This document shows, one piece after another, positions 1 through 9,401 of a stretch of DNA of 64,000 bases. The stretch comes from Hyphomonas atlantica corrig. (GTDB lineage Bacteria > Pseudomonadota > Alphaproteobacteria > Caulobacterales > Hyphomonadaceae). Below the pieces are notes generated by a model. It had not been told where the DNA came from and ran no database searches. It saw only the letters and a list, made by a program, of their open reading frames with translations. The stretch covers positions 18,602 through 82,601 of the forward strand of contig NZ_AWFH01000007.1 in NCBI RefSeq assembly GCF_000682715.1. The letters run 5' to 3'. A program made the position numbers and the translations under genes. Position 1 is the first letter of the stretch, and every line of letters starts with the position of its first letter.

Positions 1-13
1 TCAAGGCCGGCAG

Positions 14-415
14 CTAATCCTTTGACTTGTGGGCCAGTGCTGCGGCATTGGCCTCCCAGTTCTGCCCATCGAACTTGTTCACGGTCACGTCCAGTGTCTG
101 CCACTCATCAAGGCACCGCCACGTCACGGCGAATCCATCCTGGTTTGAGCGCGGCACGTAGAAACTCTTGATGCCGCATGTCTTGCAGAAACGGTGTTTC
201 GCGCCGCCCGTGTTGAACGTGTATTCGGCAAGGTTCTCCGCCCCCTGAAGAAGACGAAAGCGACTGGCTGGCACGATGACATGAATATTTCCGCTCATCG
301 CGCAGATCGAGCAGTTGCAATCCTCGACCTCGAAGGCCGCCGGCAAATCCACCTCGAACCGCACCGCGCCGCAATGGCACCCGCCCGCCTGCGTGTTTAG
401 TCCGGGCAGGGTCAC
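14..415 (-). CDS. GFA/CENP-V family zinc-binding protein
   Basis: A 133-residue protein of the GFA (glutathione-dependent formaldehyde-activating enzyme-like) fold. The zinc ligands of the family are visible: C13-x-C15 in GCHCGAV, C33 and C35-x2-C38 in CNCSIC, and C77-x2-C80 in CKTCG. Length matches single-domain family members. The family binds zinc, but most members have no proven reaction and formaldehyde handling should not be assumed. The start is GTG, whose last two bases are the first two of the TGA stop of the upstream gene (GTGA overlap), so the gene is probably translationally coupled as the last gene of an amidase / YbjN-like / GFA operon. Confidence 0.85.
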   Translation of the reverse strand: MTLPGLNTQAGGCHCGAVRFEVDLPAAFEVEDCNCSICAMSGNIHVIVPASRFRLLQGAENLAEYTFNTGGAKHRFCKTCGIKSFYVPRSNQDGFAVTWRCLDEWQTLDVTVNKFDGQNWEANAAALAHKSKD

Positions 416-915
416 TCTTCTTTGCTCATATGGCCTACATAGGCGTCGAGAATGGCCATGAACTTATCCACATCCTCGGTATCGAAATTGGCCTCATGCT
501 TCAGGTCGAGGGAATAGTCGACCCCCACCGCAAAGGACTGCTGGTCCGGGCGCGGCAGGATGAAGGCGCGGCCAAACGGGTAACTGTCGTTGAAATGGTT
601 GGTTTTTTCATGCGTGGCGAGGTCTGGCACCCCTGCCATTTCAAACGTCGCAAAGATCATCGCGCTCGCGCAGGTCTTCGTTTCGTCGCAATCCATCATG
701 CGCACCGAATACTTGAAGTTACCCTTTGTTGCATCGAGGAGAGCAACATCATCGCGTACCCACGTAAGCTCCACGTCTTCGCCGCCGGCGCGGGTCAATA
801 TGGTTGAGGCATTCTCCGGAGAAATTGGCCAAGCCAGCGCAGGCAGAGCCATCATCACGGCAAGTGCCGCGCAAATTCCGCTTCTGATCATGTTGCGTCG
901 TCTTCCTTGTTTCAT
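412..915 (-). CDS. Secreted YbjN-like domain protein
   Basis: A 167-residue exported protein of unknown function. The N-terminus has a basic stretch (KQGRRR) and a hydrophobic core ending in ALPALA, a Sec signal peptide. The mature part has the alternating pattern of YbjN-type domains: a strand pair around VELTWVRDD, then YSVRMMDCD and a second Cys in TCASAMIFATF that could form a disulfide with the first. The start chosen overlaps the stop of the upstream amidase gene as ATGA. A second ATG at 891 has a better-placed GGAAGA and would also keep the signal peptide. The YbjN assignment rests on pattern resemblance only. Confidence 0.7.
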   Translation of the reverse strand: MKQGRRRNMIRSGICAALAVMMALPALAWPISPENASTILTRAGGEDVELTWVRDDVALLDATKGNFKYSVRMMDCDETKTCASAMIFATFEMAGVPDLATHEKTNHFNDSYPFGRAFILPRPDQQSFAVGVDYSLDLKHEANFDTEDVDKFMAILDAYVGHMSKEE

Positions 916-2360
916 CCCATCCAGACTGGCGGGCACCGGTCAATCCAGGGCTTTGCCCGTTCCAGCTGGCCAGCCAGCGAGAACAGCAATTCCTCGCTAC
1001 CACACCGCCCGCCAAACATCATACCGATCGGCAGGCCCTGCGGTGCAGTTTCTGTCGGATCTGTCCAATGAAGTGGCACAGACATGGCGGGCGCGCCAAT
1101 CTGATTGAACAATGGGCACAGCGGCGCAAAGCTGCCAACCGCCTCGCTCATCTGGTCTGGCGGCGCCGTCAATGCCAGCACGCCCAACTCATCCGGCGCA
1201 CGGAAGGTCGTCGGGGTCATGATCAAATCGATGCCCTGATCCTCCAGGAATTGTTCGAACTGTATGGCGGTCAGATTGAACAGATTGTTCGCCCGTGCCA
1301 ACTCCACCATCGGCACAGTCCGTCCAAGCCCCGCCATCGCGAACGTGATCGGTTCCAACTCATCCTCGCGCACGTCCCGGCCAAGCATGGCGGCCCGCGC
1401 ATCAATCGCCGCGGCGACATTGGCCGAGATGGTGAACAGCGCCGCCTTGCCAAGCGCCTCACCGTCCAGGGATGGGGCGGCTTCGACCACTTCATGGCCC
1501 AGCTCTTCCAGCAGGCGAGCTGTGGCCTCGGCACCCTCTTTCGCCTCGGCGCTCATTTCCGTGCCGTTCGGTGCGGTCCGCCAGAGCGCAATCTTCAGCT
1601 TCTTCGGATCGCGCGAGACCGCGTTGAGATAGGTGCCCTCCGGCGCCGGCGCGACATAACGACTGCCAGTCTCCCGGCCATGCGAGGCGTCGAGCAGGGC
1701 GGCATTGTCGCGCACGGTCTGGCTGACGGCATGGACCGTCGACATGCCGTTCCAATTTTCTGTCTGAAGCGGTCCCATCGGGGTGCGCCCGCGTGAAGGC
1801 TTCATGCCGAACAGGCCCGTGCAGGACGCCGGAATGCGGATTGATCCGCCGCCATCGCTGGCCTGCGCCAAGGGCACAACTCCTGCCGCAACCGCCGCCG
1901 AGGCGCCGCCGGACGATCCGCCAGACGTCCGCGTTACATCCCACGGGTTGCGCGTTTGGCCGTAGAGCGTGGATTCCGTCGTCGTGGTCAGTCCGAATTC
2001 AGGGCTGGTCGTCTGCCCGAACATGACCAGGCCCGCCTTGCGATAACGCTCTGTCAGGACCGAATCCCGCTCGGCAACATGCCCCTTCCAGCTGACGGAC
2101 CCATTGGTGAGCGGAGCGCCCTTCAGGGCAACACCCAAATCCTTTGTCAGGAACGGGACGCCTGCAAAGGGGCCATCCTTGGGCACATCTGCCAGCTGCG
2201 TCTCTGCCATGTCCGGATAGAGCGCGGAAAAGCAATTCAGCTGCTCCTGCGCGGCATGGGCGCGGGACACCGCCTCGTCCAGCAACTCTTTTGACGATAC
2301 TTCCCCAGTTCGGACCAGCTCCGCCAGTCCCATCGCGTCAAACGCCGCATATTCCTTCAT
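912..2360 (-). CDS. Amidase signature family hydrolase
   Basis: A 482-residue amidase-signature enzyme that hydrolyses a carboxamide bond; the substrate cannot be told from sequence. The Ser-cisSer-Lys triad can be placed: Lys73 in PFLTKDLG, cis-Ser149 in the Gly/Ser-rich [11 protein letters not shown], and nucleophile Ser173 in [10 protein letters not shown], with the 24-residue spacing between the two serines usual for the family. It lacks the GatB/GatC partners, so a free-standing amidase is more likely than the tRNA amidotransferase A subunit. A GGAGGGCGG ribosome site precedes the ATG. It is the first gene of a three-gene overlapping operon running to the window edge. Confidence 0.9.
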   Translation of the reverse strand: MKEYAAFDAMGLAELVRTGEVSSKELLDEAVSRAHAAQEQLNCFSALYPDMAETQLADVPKDGPFAGVPFLTKDLGVALKGAPLTNGSVSWKGHVAERDSVLTERYRKAGLVMFGQTTSPEFGLTTTTESTLYGQTRNPWDVTRTSGGSSGGASAAVAAGVVPLAQASDGGGSIRIPASCTGLFGMKPSRGRTPMGPLQTENWNGMSTVHAVSQTVRDNAALLDASHGRETGSRYVAPAPEGTYLNAVSRDPKKLKIALWRTAPNGTEMSAEAKEGAEATARLLEELGHEVVEAAPSLDGEALGKAALFTISANVAAAIDARAAMLGRDVREDELEPITFAMAGLGRTVPMVELARANNLFNLTAIQFEQFLEDQGIDLIMTPTTFRAPDELGVLALTAPPDQMSEAVGSFAPLCPLFNQIGAPAMSVPLHWTDPTETAPQGLPIGMMFGGRCGSEELLFSLAGQLERAKPWIDRCPPVWMG

Positions 2361-2414
2361 TCCGCCCTCCTGTTTTGAAGGCAGTTTGGAACGTGAAGGC
2401 AGAGAAGGAAACCC

Positions 2415-2903
2415 CTAGTCCTGTGGTGGTGGCGGAGGATCACGCCGATCACGGCTGCGCCGGTCCGGCCCGCGCGCCAGCAAGTCCGCCATGGCGGCGC
2501 GCTGATCTGATGGCAGAGCCTCCAGACGCCCGATCATGGCTTCATGTGTTGCGGCGTGCACGTCCTGCTCACTGGACCGCAGAGCGGCAAACGCTTTGCG
2601 AACCTGCTCTGCGTTGAAGGGTTCTGTCTTGAGGGCCTTTGCCAGTTCCTCTCGCGCTGCGTTGCGCACTTCGCGTTCAGGCCGCGATTCCCGATACGAT
2701 TCACGCATCAAGCCGAACATGGCCCGGCGGGTGTCCGATGAAATGTCGCGCTCGACACTCGGGCGATCCCTGCCCCGGTCACGATCCGGCATCTGGCGCA
2801 CGAGCATCCCGGCAATCAATCCAAGCAAAAGCAGGTTGAACAAGAGAGAGACCGTCAACCAGAAGGAAATGCGGCGCGGTTTCGGCGCGGACGTATCGCT
2901 CAT
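2415..2903 (-). CDS. Periplasmic heavy-metal sensor-like protein
   Basis: A 162-residue protein with a short cytoplasmic N-terminus, one membrane span (about residues 13-35) and a charged helical periplasmic part. The pattern of repeated Arg/Glu helices with a final disordered RDRRDPPPPP tail matches the periplasmic heavy-metal sensor (CnrX/Spy-like, Metal_resist) family. Its ATG overlaps the stop of the anti-sigma gene as ATGA, making it the third gene of an ECF sigma operon. By analogy it may sense an envelope or metal signal and act on the anti-sigma protein. No clear metal-ligand cluster is seen, so the ligand is unknown. Confidence 0.75.
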   Translation of the reverse strand: MSDTSAPKPRRISFWLTVSLLFNLLLLGLIAGMLVRQMPDRDRGRDRPSVERDISSDTRRAMFGLMRESYRESRPEREVRNAAREELAKALKTEPFNAEQVRKAFAALRSSEQDVHAATHEAMIGRLEALPSDQRAAMADLLARGPDRRSRDRRDPPPPPQD

Positions 2904-3343
2904 TGCATCACCTCTTCTTCAAGTTCCAGCGTGTACGTGTCAAACCCGAGCGCCGCATAGACAGCGGCTTCGGCTTGTTCGTCCTGCGTCGTGACTGGCT
3001 GCGCAACGCTCATCCCGGCGAACAGGCCAACCGTGAGGGAGGCCAGAGCCCCTGCCGGAATCCAGACCGGCAGCTTCCAGCGAGATGACCGAGCCGACCG
3101 GGGTTTCGGTGCAGATGCAATCAGTGTTTCGCGCAAGGCAGGCGATGGCGAGACATGAGGAATGTCTGAAAACAGACCATCCAGAGCCTGCGCCTCAGAC
3201 AGCGCTGTCGCAAACCGGGCGGGGTTGTCTGCCATGCGCGCTTTCGCGGCGGCTCGCTCGGCCTCCGGGAACATGTCCGGATCTGCCCCGTAGGCTTCGA
3301 TCAGGGCCAGAACCCGCGCGTCTGTGATCATCTGTCCGCTCAT
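2900..3343 (-). CDS. Anti-sigma factor, membrane-anchored
   Basis: A 147-residue protein with a cytoplasmic helical domain (about 1-85), one membrane span near residues 95-115 (WIPAGALASLTVGLF) and a short acidic periplasmic tail. It directly follows an ECF sigma gene; its ATG overlaps the sigma stop codon as ATGA at 3340-3343. Size, topology and coupling fit an anti-sigma factor that holds the sigma at the membrane. No ZAS zinc motif is visible, so it is a non-zinc type. Translation could also be read from an upstream in-frame start, but the overlap makes 3343 the better choice. Confidence 0.75.
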   Translation of the reverse strand: MSGQMITDARVLALIEAYGADPDMFPEAERAAAKARMADNPARFATALSEAQALDGLFSDIPHVSPSPALRETLIASAPKPRSARSSRWKLPVWIPAGALASLTVGLFAGMSVAQPVTTQDEQAEAAVYAALGFDTYTLELEEEVMQ

Positions 3344-3882
3344 GATGCGGCCCTCTCCAACAGGCTGGCTCTCAATGTGCGACGTGCACGGGCCAGCAAA
3401 CTTTCCAGCGCCTCCACGCTGACATCCATGATGTCTGCCGCTTCGGCTTGTGAGTGTCCCTGCAACGCGCACAGCGTCAAGGCAGCGGCCTGGCGTTCCG
3501 GCAAGTGGGAGATTGCATCCTCCACGGCGCGGACGCGCTGGGACTGGTCCAGCAATTCTGCTGGTGTCATGGCCGGATCGGTGCGTTCCGGCAGGTGTTC
3601 CATCGTTACTTCCCGGCGCTTGCGCAGCCGATCATAACAGAGATTGAGCGCCACCCGGTGCAGCCAGGTGGAGAATTTCGCCCGTGGCTCCCAGGTCGGA
3701 AGCGCTTTCCAGGCGCGGAGGAAGGTTTCCTGCGTCACGTCTTCCGCCTCCGCGGCATCCCCCAGCATCCGGGTTGCCAAAGCGAGGACGCCGCTGCTGT
3801 AGCGGTCGACAAGGCTGGAGACAGCAGCGGGATCGCCCGCTGCCGCTCGTGTAATCCGGTCGAGGTCTGAACTGAAAGCCAA
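3340..3882 (-). CDS. ECF-type RNA polymerase sigma factor
   Basis: A 180-residue group IV sigma factor. Region 2 covers about residues 20-85 (LVDRYSSGVLALATRMLG, EDVTQETFLRAWK, FSTWLHRVALNLCYDRLRKR) and region 4 about 120-175 (LPERQAAALTLCALQGHSQAEAADIM), with the usual helix-turn-helix. It heads an operon with an anti-sigma factor and a periplasmic metal-sensor-like gene, so it probably drives an envelope or metal stress response and its own operon. The start codon is TTG, with only a weak ribosome site upstream; no ATG or GTG start is available nearer the conserved domain. Confidence 0.9.
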   Translation of the reverse strand: MAFSSDLDRITRAAAGDPAAVSSLVDRYSSGVLALATRMLGDAAEAEDVTQETFLRAWKALPTWEPRAKFSTWLHRVALNLCYDRLRKRREVTMEHLPERTDPAMTPAELLDQSQRVRAVEDAISHLPERQAAALTLCALQGHSQAEAADIMDVSVEALESLLARARRTLRASLLERAAS

Positions 3883-3904
3883 GACAGGTTTCTTAACCGA
3901 AGAC

Positions 3905-3963
3905 GGGCCGGAAGAGGTTGGTCATCTCGTGAGTCACGCGAACACATCACACGCTTCCGGCCC
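3905..3963. repeat. 10-bp perfect inverted repeat upstream of ECF sigma
   Basis: GGGCCGGAAG at 3905-3914 is matched by its exact complement CTTCCGGCCC at 3954-3963. The loop holds a smaller palindrome, CGTGAGTCACG (3928-3938). It lies between the EF-hand gene stop and the sigma start. It could be a terminator stem for the EF-hand gene, although no U-run follows, or an operator for the sigma operon. Confidence 0.6.
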
Positions 3964-3980
3964 ATTCAGCAAGTCCTACC

Positions 3981-4520
3981 CTATTCCGGGCGTGGGCCGT
4001 CGCCCCGCTTGTGCCACTTGCCGTGACGCTTGCCCTTCATCTTGGACTTCATGTCCTCTATTTCTTCGGCGGTGATCACGCCATCGCCATCCGCATCAAG
4101 CTTGTCGAAACCGGGATGTCCGCGGTCATCGAGTTCGTCGATGCTGATCGTGCCATTGCCGTCTGCATCCAGCTTAGCGAACATCTCAGCCTTGCGCTCG
4201 GCGCGACGTGCTGCGCGTTCAGCTTCACGTTCCGCCTTTTTGGCTTCGTGATGCGCATCGAGTTCGGCCTGCGTCACGGCGCCATCGCCATTTGCGTCGA
4301 TTTCAGCGAAACGCGCCGTGCGGTGCGCTTCCATTTCTGCTTTGCTGATGTTGCCATCACCATTGGTGTCGATCTGCTTGATCATTTCTTCCATGCCACC
4401 GCGAGGGCCATGTGGGCGGTCTCCACGCGGACCATCACCCGGCTGGGCCAAGGCCACAAGCGGCAGGGTCAGCGCAGCAATGGCGGCAATCGAAGCAGTT
4501 GCGAGAGTAGTGCGTTTCAT
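3981..4520 (-). CDS. Exported EF-hand calcium-binding protein
   Basis: A 179-residue exported protein with four canonical EF-hand loops: DTNGDGNISKAE, DANGDGAVTQAE, DADGNGTISIDE and DADGDGVITAEE. Each has acidic residues at positions 1, 3, 5 and 12 and Gly at position 6. The N-terminus is a Sec signal peptide ending near LVALAQ. A Lys/Arg/Glu/Ala helix (about 95-115) joins the two EF-hand pairs, and the C-terminus is basic with His. Such calmodulin-like exported proteins are common in Caulobacterales, but their roles are mostly unknown; calcium binding is the only supported function. It follows glnE on the same strand after 56 bases. Confidence 0.88.
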   Translation of the reverse strand: MKRTTLATASIAAIAALTLPLVALAQPGDGPRGDRPHGPRGGMEEMIKQIDTNGDGNISKAEMEAHRTARFAEIDANGDGAVTQAELDAHHEAKKAEREAERAARRAERKAEMFAKLDADGNGTISIDELDDRGHPGFDKLDADGDGVITAEEIEDMKSKMKGKRHGKWHKRGDGPRPE

Positions 4521-4576
4521 TTGAAAAAACTCCGTTCGTTTTACTCACCCATCGCGTATTGAACGGACCGGCCCAC

Positions 4577-7252
4577 CTAATCCGTCGCGGGCAGATGAAG
4601 TTTTTCTGCGCAAAGCGCATGAACCCTTGATTTCAATGAAGATATTTCTGCTTCCAGCGCTGCAAAACTGTCGACGCCCACTGAACGACACAGGCGATCC
4701 TTGAGGCCTTCCGGCATCACGCCAGCCTGCACATCGCTGCCCAGCGCAAGGCGATGCACCTGTTGGAGCGATTGCAGGAAGGTCACGCCCTCGATCAGCA
4801 TGGATCGTTCAGCGTCCGGCAGGGTAGAATGCGCAATCGCCTCGCGCGTGTTGGCGCGGATCGCCTCCGGCTTGCCACTCAACAACATGTCCTGCTGCAC
4901 GACAAACTCGGCGTCCACCAATCCGCCTTCGGCTGTTTTCAGATCCCACAATCCCTTGCCGGGTTTTTCGCGGTAGAGCCGCTGGCGCATATCGCTGACG
5001 TCTCTTGCGATGGTGCCGTCATCCTTTGCGGCCCGCGAGACAATCGCCTCGCATGCAATCGTCATGATCTGATGACTGAGCGCCTCATTCCCCGCAACGG
5101 GGCGCAGCCGTGTCAGGGCCATATGCTCCCACGTCCATGCGTCCTTATTCTGGTACCGCTCAAAGGCAGGCACACTCACCGCCACCGGGCCTGCCCCGCC
5201 AGAAGGGCGCAGCCGCATGTCCACTTCGTAGAGATCGCCCTCCGCCGTCGGCGCAGTCAGCGCGGTGATCAGGCGCTGGGTAAACCGTGTATACCAGGTC
5301 TGGGCTTCCATCGGGTCGGCGTCGTAGATCACGATCAGGTCGAGGTCCGATCCGGCGGTCAACTCCCGTCCGCCCAGCTTGCCCATTGCGAACACCGCCC
5401 AGCTGCCCGGCCTTGGCCCATACCGATTGGCCGTTTCCCGCTCCGCCGCAGCGGCCATTTCCCGAATGGTGTCATCGGCCAGGTCAGACCAATGCGTTCC
5501 GGCGTCCCGTGCCTGAATCAACCCGTGCAACAGACGGTGTCCGATCAGGAAATTCTGTTCACGGTGATACCGCCGCCACGAATCCAGTGCGCCATCAAAA
5601 CTGACATGCTCATCAATCACCGGGCGGGACGGCTCCTGATTGCTGACCAGTGCCTCCAGCAGGTCTGGCCGGCGCGACAGGATCTGTGCCAGGCGCGGAG
5701 CCAGTGCCAGGGTGGAGACAAGATCGTCCAGCAATGTCTGCTCTGCCAGCAGCATGGACAACGTCTGCACACCCGATGACAAGCCCTCGAAAAATCGGGA
5801 GAACCAGCGAAACGCCTCGTCCGCCTCCCCCGTCTTGCCCATGGCCGCCAGCATACCCGGCAGCAAGGCCGTCAGCAATTCCCGCCCACGCGCTGTGCGG
5901 GTGGCGGGGACGCGGCCTCGGTGCCAATTGCGGATCGTGTCGATCGCGGCGCTCGGATTGCTGAAGCCAAGTGACGCTAGGGTTTCGATTGTGCCCGGAT
6001 CATCATCCACACCCGTGAAGACAAGATTGCCGAGCGAATGATCCTCCAGCGCGCGATCCTCATGCGCGAACAGGCGATCATAATGCGCCTGCACACAGCG
6101 GCGCGTGGCTTGAAGATCGCGGTCGAAGGCGGCGAGATCGTCGTAGCCGCTCATCAACGCCACATCGCGCCGGTCGTCTTCTCCGGCGGGCACAATATGG
6201 GTTTGCTCGTCGCGGCGCATCTGGACCCGGTGCTCCAGATTGCGCAGGGCCAGATAGGCCGTATTCAGCTCATCCGCCGTGTCCGGCTCGACAACACCCG
6301 CCTTCGTCAGGGCTGCCAGCGCGCCGAGCGTGGAATTGTCCCGCAATTCAGGCTGGCGTCCGCCAAGGATCAGCTGCTGTGTCTGCGCGAAAAATTCGAT
6401 CTCTCGAATGCCGCCCGGCCCCAGCTTCACGTCCGGTGACACGGTTTCGAAATCGGCCCGCCCCACCTTGCTGTTGATCATGCGCTTGATGGCCTGAATG
6501 TCGCCAATCGCCCAATAGTCCAGATTGCGCCGCCAGACGAAAGGCGACAGGATCTTCAGGAAACGCGCTGCGCTCTCCCGATCGCCCGCCGTGGGCCGCC
6601 CCTTGATCCAGACCATGCGCTCCCAATTCTGCCCGACACTCTCATAGTAGAGGTCCGCCATCCGTGTAGAGACAGCCAATGGTGTGGAGGATGGATCTGG
6701 GCGCAGGCGCAGATCGGTCCGGAACACATACCCGTCTCCGGTCAGTTCCTGCATGATGCGGACAATATCGCGCGCGATACGCTGCGCGGTCTCCCCGGCT
6801 TCATAGTCCCCGGCCATGAACACGCCGGGTTCGTAGAAGACACAGATGTCGATATCGCTGGAATAGTTCAGCTCATACGCGCCCATCTTGCCAAGCGCGA
6901 CAGCAAAGATACCCGCCCCGCCCACACCGCGGCGCGCCAGTGTCACGCGCAGGGCCGCCTCAAGACAGGCCTCGGCAAACTCGCTCAGCGCCCGCGTTAC
7001 ACTCATCACGGGCAGTATGCCGGACAGGTCTTCTGCCGCCAGCGACAGGTGCAATTGCGCCTTTGCCTTGCGCATCACGGTCATGGCCTCGGCCTCCGGC
7101 AAGTCCGCCGGAATATCTCTCACCGCTTGCAGCGCATCGCGCCAATGGCCGCGTGTGCCCGTCTCGTGCAGGCGGCGCAGATAAGGCGCAGATGGCAAGA
7201 CCCGCTCCAGCGCAGCTTCTGGCGTGTCGGCGATGGGCGAAATCGTCAGCAT
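4577..7252 (-). CDS. glnE: Glutamine synthetase adenylyltransferase / adenylyl-removing enzyme
   Basis: An 891-residue bifunctional enzyme that adenylylates and deadenylylates glutamine synthetase in answer to the nitrogen state relayed by PII. Both nucleotidyltransferase active sites are visible: YSSDIDICVFYEP near residues 128-140 (deadenylylating half) and GSDLDLIVIYD near 632-642 (adenylylating half). The linker region with GPGGIREIEFFAQ and the C-terminal GGLVDAEFVVQ segment also fit. It is slightly shorter than the roughly 950 residues of the E. coli enzyme, mainly at the N-terminus. It starts 7 bases after the sensor kinase stop and so is the last gene of a degP / regulator / kinase / glnE run. 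Confidence 0.95.
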   Translation of the reverse strand: MLTISPIADTPEAALERVLPSAPYLRRLHETGTRGHWRDALQAVRDIPADLPEAEAMTVMRKAKAQLHLSLAAEDLSGILPVMSVTRALSEFAEACLEAALRVTLARRGVGGAGIFAVALGKMGAYELNYSSDIDICVFYEPGVFMAGDYEAGETAQRIARDIVRIMQELTGDGYVFRTDLRLRPDPSSTPLAVSTRMADLYYESVGQNWERMVWIKGRPTAGDRESAARFLKILSPFVWRRNLDYWAIGDIQAIKRMINSKVGRADFETVSPDVKLGPGGIREIEFFAQTQQLILGGRQPELRDNSTLGALAALTKAGVVEPDTADELNTAYLALRNLEHRVQMRRDEQTHIVPAGEDDRRDVALMSGYDDLAAFDRDLQATRRCVQAHYDRLFAHEDRALEDHSLGNLVFTGVDDDPGTIETLASLGFSNPSAAIDTIRNWHRGRVPATRTARGRELLTALLPGMLAAMGKTGEADEAFRWFSRFFEGLSSGVQTLSMLLAEQTLLDDLVSTLALAPRLAQILSRRPDLLEALVSNQEPSRPVIDEHVSFDGALDSWRRYHREQNFLIGHRLLHGLIQARDAGTHWSDLADDTIREMAAAAERETANRYGPRPGSWAVFAMGKLGGRELTAGSDLDLIVIYDADPMEAQTWYTRFTQRLITALTAPTAEGDLYEVDMRLRPSGGAGPVAVSVPAFERYQNKDAWTWEHMALTRLRPVAGNEALSHQIMTIACEAIVSRAAKDDGTIARDVSDMRQRLYREKPGKGLWDLKTAEGGLVDAEFVVQQDMLLSGKPEAIRANTREAIAHSTLPDAERSMLIEGVTFLQSLQQVHRLALGSDVQAGVMPEGLKDRLCRSVGVDSFAALEAEISSLKSRVHALCAEKLHLPATD

Positions 7253-7259
7253 ACAGGTC

Positions 7260-8660
7260 TCACACTCTTGGCAGGCGAAGCGTGGCCTTCAGGCCCGGTG
7301 CGTCCGCGGGTCCGTCCGCATCATCCAGGATCAGTGCGCCGCCATGCATGTCCGCCACCGAATCCACCAGTGCCAGACCAAGGCCCGAGCCCGGCTGGGT
7401 CCGCGCGGAATCCATGCGCTGGAAGCGTTGCACAACGCGTTCGCGCGCCTCAACCGGCACACCGGGCCCGGAATCGATCACGGTCATGTCCACCGTCCCA
7501 TTCGGCCCGCGCGTGATGGAAAAGCTGATCTCGCCGCCTTCGGGCGTATACTTCACCGCATTGTCGAGCAGGTTCGAGAGCGCCTGTCCAACAAGGTCCC
7601 GGTCAGCAAGCACGACCAGATTGCGCGAAATCTGGCTCTTGAAGCCGAGCCCGGCCTCCTCGCACGCCGGATCAAACAGTTCGGCCAGCTCTTCGCCCAG
7701 TTCGGAAACATCCATCCGCACCCGTTCGCCCTCTGCGCCCGCCTCAAGCCGGGCAAGGCGCAGGATGGCGTTGAAGGTGCCCAGCACGCGGTCCACCTCC
7801 AGCACGGTCTCTTCCAGGGTCGCCTCCGCGCTTTCCCGCGTCATCGGCTCTGACAGGGCAATCTCCAGCCGGTTGCGCAGGCGAGACAGGGGCGAGCGCA
7901 GATCATGCGCGATGGCGTTGCCGGTGTGGCGGGTTGAATCGACCAGCTTCTCGATCTGGTCCAGCATGGCATTGAGGCGTGAGGCGAGACGGTCAAACTC
8001 GTCACCAGACCCCCGCACAGGCGCGCGGCGCCCCAGTTCTCCGCCCATCACGGCCTCCGCCGTCCGGGCCAGTTCATCCGCTCGTCGCGCAGCCCCGCGG
8101 GAGATCAAGATACCGCCCAGCAAGGAGAAGATCAGCCCGATCGGCGCGGCAATGAAGATTGCCCGCTGGATCCGTCCGACAATCGCAGTCTGCTGTTCGG
8201 TGTCAAACGCGACCAGCAAGGCCCCGCCATTGTCGCGCAGGCGCACGATGCGGCCCGCCGCTGGCCGGAATATCTCCGTACCGTCCGGTTCATGCTGCAG
8301 GAATTCGAAATAGACGGTCTGCACATCCTCTTCCGGCGGCGTGGTTGGCATTCGTCCGAAATGGCCGGCAATCTTCCGGCCCGAGGAATCTTCGAGATAA
8401 TAGAAATAGGTGGAGCCCGTCCGCGTCATGCGCTCCAGAACTGACTGGCTGAGCCGCTCCATACCGCCGGTGAAGTAGGCATTGCCGAGCTGCTCGAATT
8501 CGAGGTCCATCCGCCGCTCGCTCTCCGCGCGGATGTAGTAGACCGTCGAATAGTAGAGATAGACCAGCAACGCAGCCGAGAACGCCGCAAACATGGCGCT
8601 GTAGATCAGCGCCAGTTTGAACGTTGTCGTCTTCAGGAAAGTCGGCAGGGCAAGTTTCAT
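7260..8660 (-). CDS. Sensor histidine kinase (HAMP, HisKA, HATPase)
   Basis: A 466-residue membrane kinase. Two membrane spans (about 17-39 and 160-185) enclose a periplasmic sensor of roughly 120 residues. A HAMP segment follows, then the H-box AIAHDLRSPLSRLRN (phosphoacceptor His near 250), the N-box LLDNAVKYTPEGG, the G1 box DSGPGVPVEARERV and the G2 box GSGLGLALV. The partner response regulator gene lies 33 bases upstream. The pair sits between degP and glnE, a position also occupied by a two-component pair in rhizobial genomes, which supports an envelope-stress or cell-surface role. The signal is unknown. Confidence 0.92.
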   Translation of the reverse strand: MKLALPTFLKTTTFKLALIYSAMFAAFSAALLVYLYYSTVYYIRAESERRMDLEFEQLGNAYFTGGMERLSQSVLERMTRTGSTYFYYLEDSSGRKIAGHFGRMPTTPPEEDVQTVYFEFLQHEPDGTEIFRPAAGRIVRLRDNGGALLVAFDTEQQTAIVGRIQRAIFIAAPIGLIFSLLGGILISRGAARRADELARTAEAVMGGELGRRAPVRGSGDEFDRLASRLNAMLDQIEKLVDSTRHTGNAIAHDLRSPLSRLRNRLEIALSEPMTRESAEATLEETVLEVDRVLGTFNAILRLARLEAGAEGERVRMDVSELGEELAELFDPACEEAGLGFKSQISRNLVVLADRDLVGQALSNLLDNAVKYTPEGGEISFSITRGPNGTVDMTVIDSGPGVPVEARERVVQRFQRMDSARTQPGSGLGLALVDSVADMHGGALILDDADGPADAPGLKATLRLPRV

Positions 8661-8693
8661 ACAGCGCTTGGTGCCAGCCGCCTGCGCGGGCGT

Positions 8694-9365
8694 CTAGCCC
8701 TGCAGGCGATACCCGGCGCCGCGCACCGTATGAAGCAGAGGCTCATCGAATTCCTTGTCGATCTTCGCGCGCAGGCGAGAAATATGCACGTCGATGACAT
8801 TGGTCTGGGGGTCGAAATTGTAATCCCACACCTTCTCCAGCAACATCGTGCGCGTCACGACCTGTCCGGCATGGCGCATCAGATACTCCAGCAGGCGGAA
8901 TTCGCGCGGCTGCAGGTCAATCTTCTGGCCAGCCCGCGTCACCTTGCGGGTCAGCAGATTCATTTCCAGATCGCCTGCCTTCAGAACGGTGATTTGCTGC
9001 TCCACCGGCAGGCGGCGGCCCAGCGCCTCAACGCGCGCGGCCAGCTCCGCCGGGGCAAACGGCTTGGCCAGGTAATCATCCGCGCCAACCTTCAGGCCCT
9101 GCACCCGATTCTGGACATCGCCCAGCGCCGACAGGAAGAGGGTTGGCGTCTTGCCGCCAGCCTCACGGTATTCCTTGACGAGCGTCAGGCCATCCTTCTC
9201 CGGCAGCATGCGGTCGACCACAAGCGCATCGAACTCCGATGATCTTGCCAGGGCCAGGCCACTGTCGCCATCTGTGGCCATGTCGACGCGGTGGCCCGCC
9301 TCGACCAGAACCTTCTCGATAAAGCTGGCCATTTCAATATCGTCTTCAATCACGAGTACATGCAT
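8694..9365 (-). CDS. OmpR/PhoB-family response regulator
   Basis: A 223-residue regulator. The receiver domain has the acidic pair EDD at 7-9, phosphoacceptor Asp51 in LVVDRMLPEKDG and the Lys in LAKPFAPAEL. A winged-helix output domain occupies about 128-220 (LTRKVTRAGQKIDLQPREF, VIDVHISRLRAKID). The start was set at 9365, where AGGAAGACGCC precedes ATG and the protein begins with the usual MHVLVIEDD. An in-frame ATG at 9392 with GGAGGG would add nine residues. It is the partner of the kinase just downstream. Confidence 0.92.
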   Translation of the reverse strand: MHVLVIEDDIEMASFIEKVLVEAGHRVDMATDGDSGLALARSSEFDALVVDRMLPEKDGLTLVKEYREAGGKTPTLFLSALGDVQNRVQGLKVGADDYLAKPFAPAELAARVEALGRRLPVEQQITVLKAGDLEMNLLTRKVTRAGQKIDLQPREFRLLEYLMRHAGQVVTRTMLLEKVWDYNFDPQTNVIDVHISRLRAKIDKEFDEPLLHTVRGAGYRLQG

Positions 9366-9401
9366 GGCGTCTTCCTGAACTGTCTGCAGCATCAGACCCT
9401 C

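Noticed and set aside
912..2360. Amidase as GatA, the tRNA amidotransferase A subunit
   Set aside because: No gatB or gatC neighbour, and its operon partners are unrelated. A stand-alone amidase fits better.
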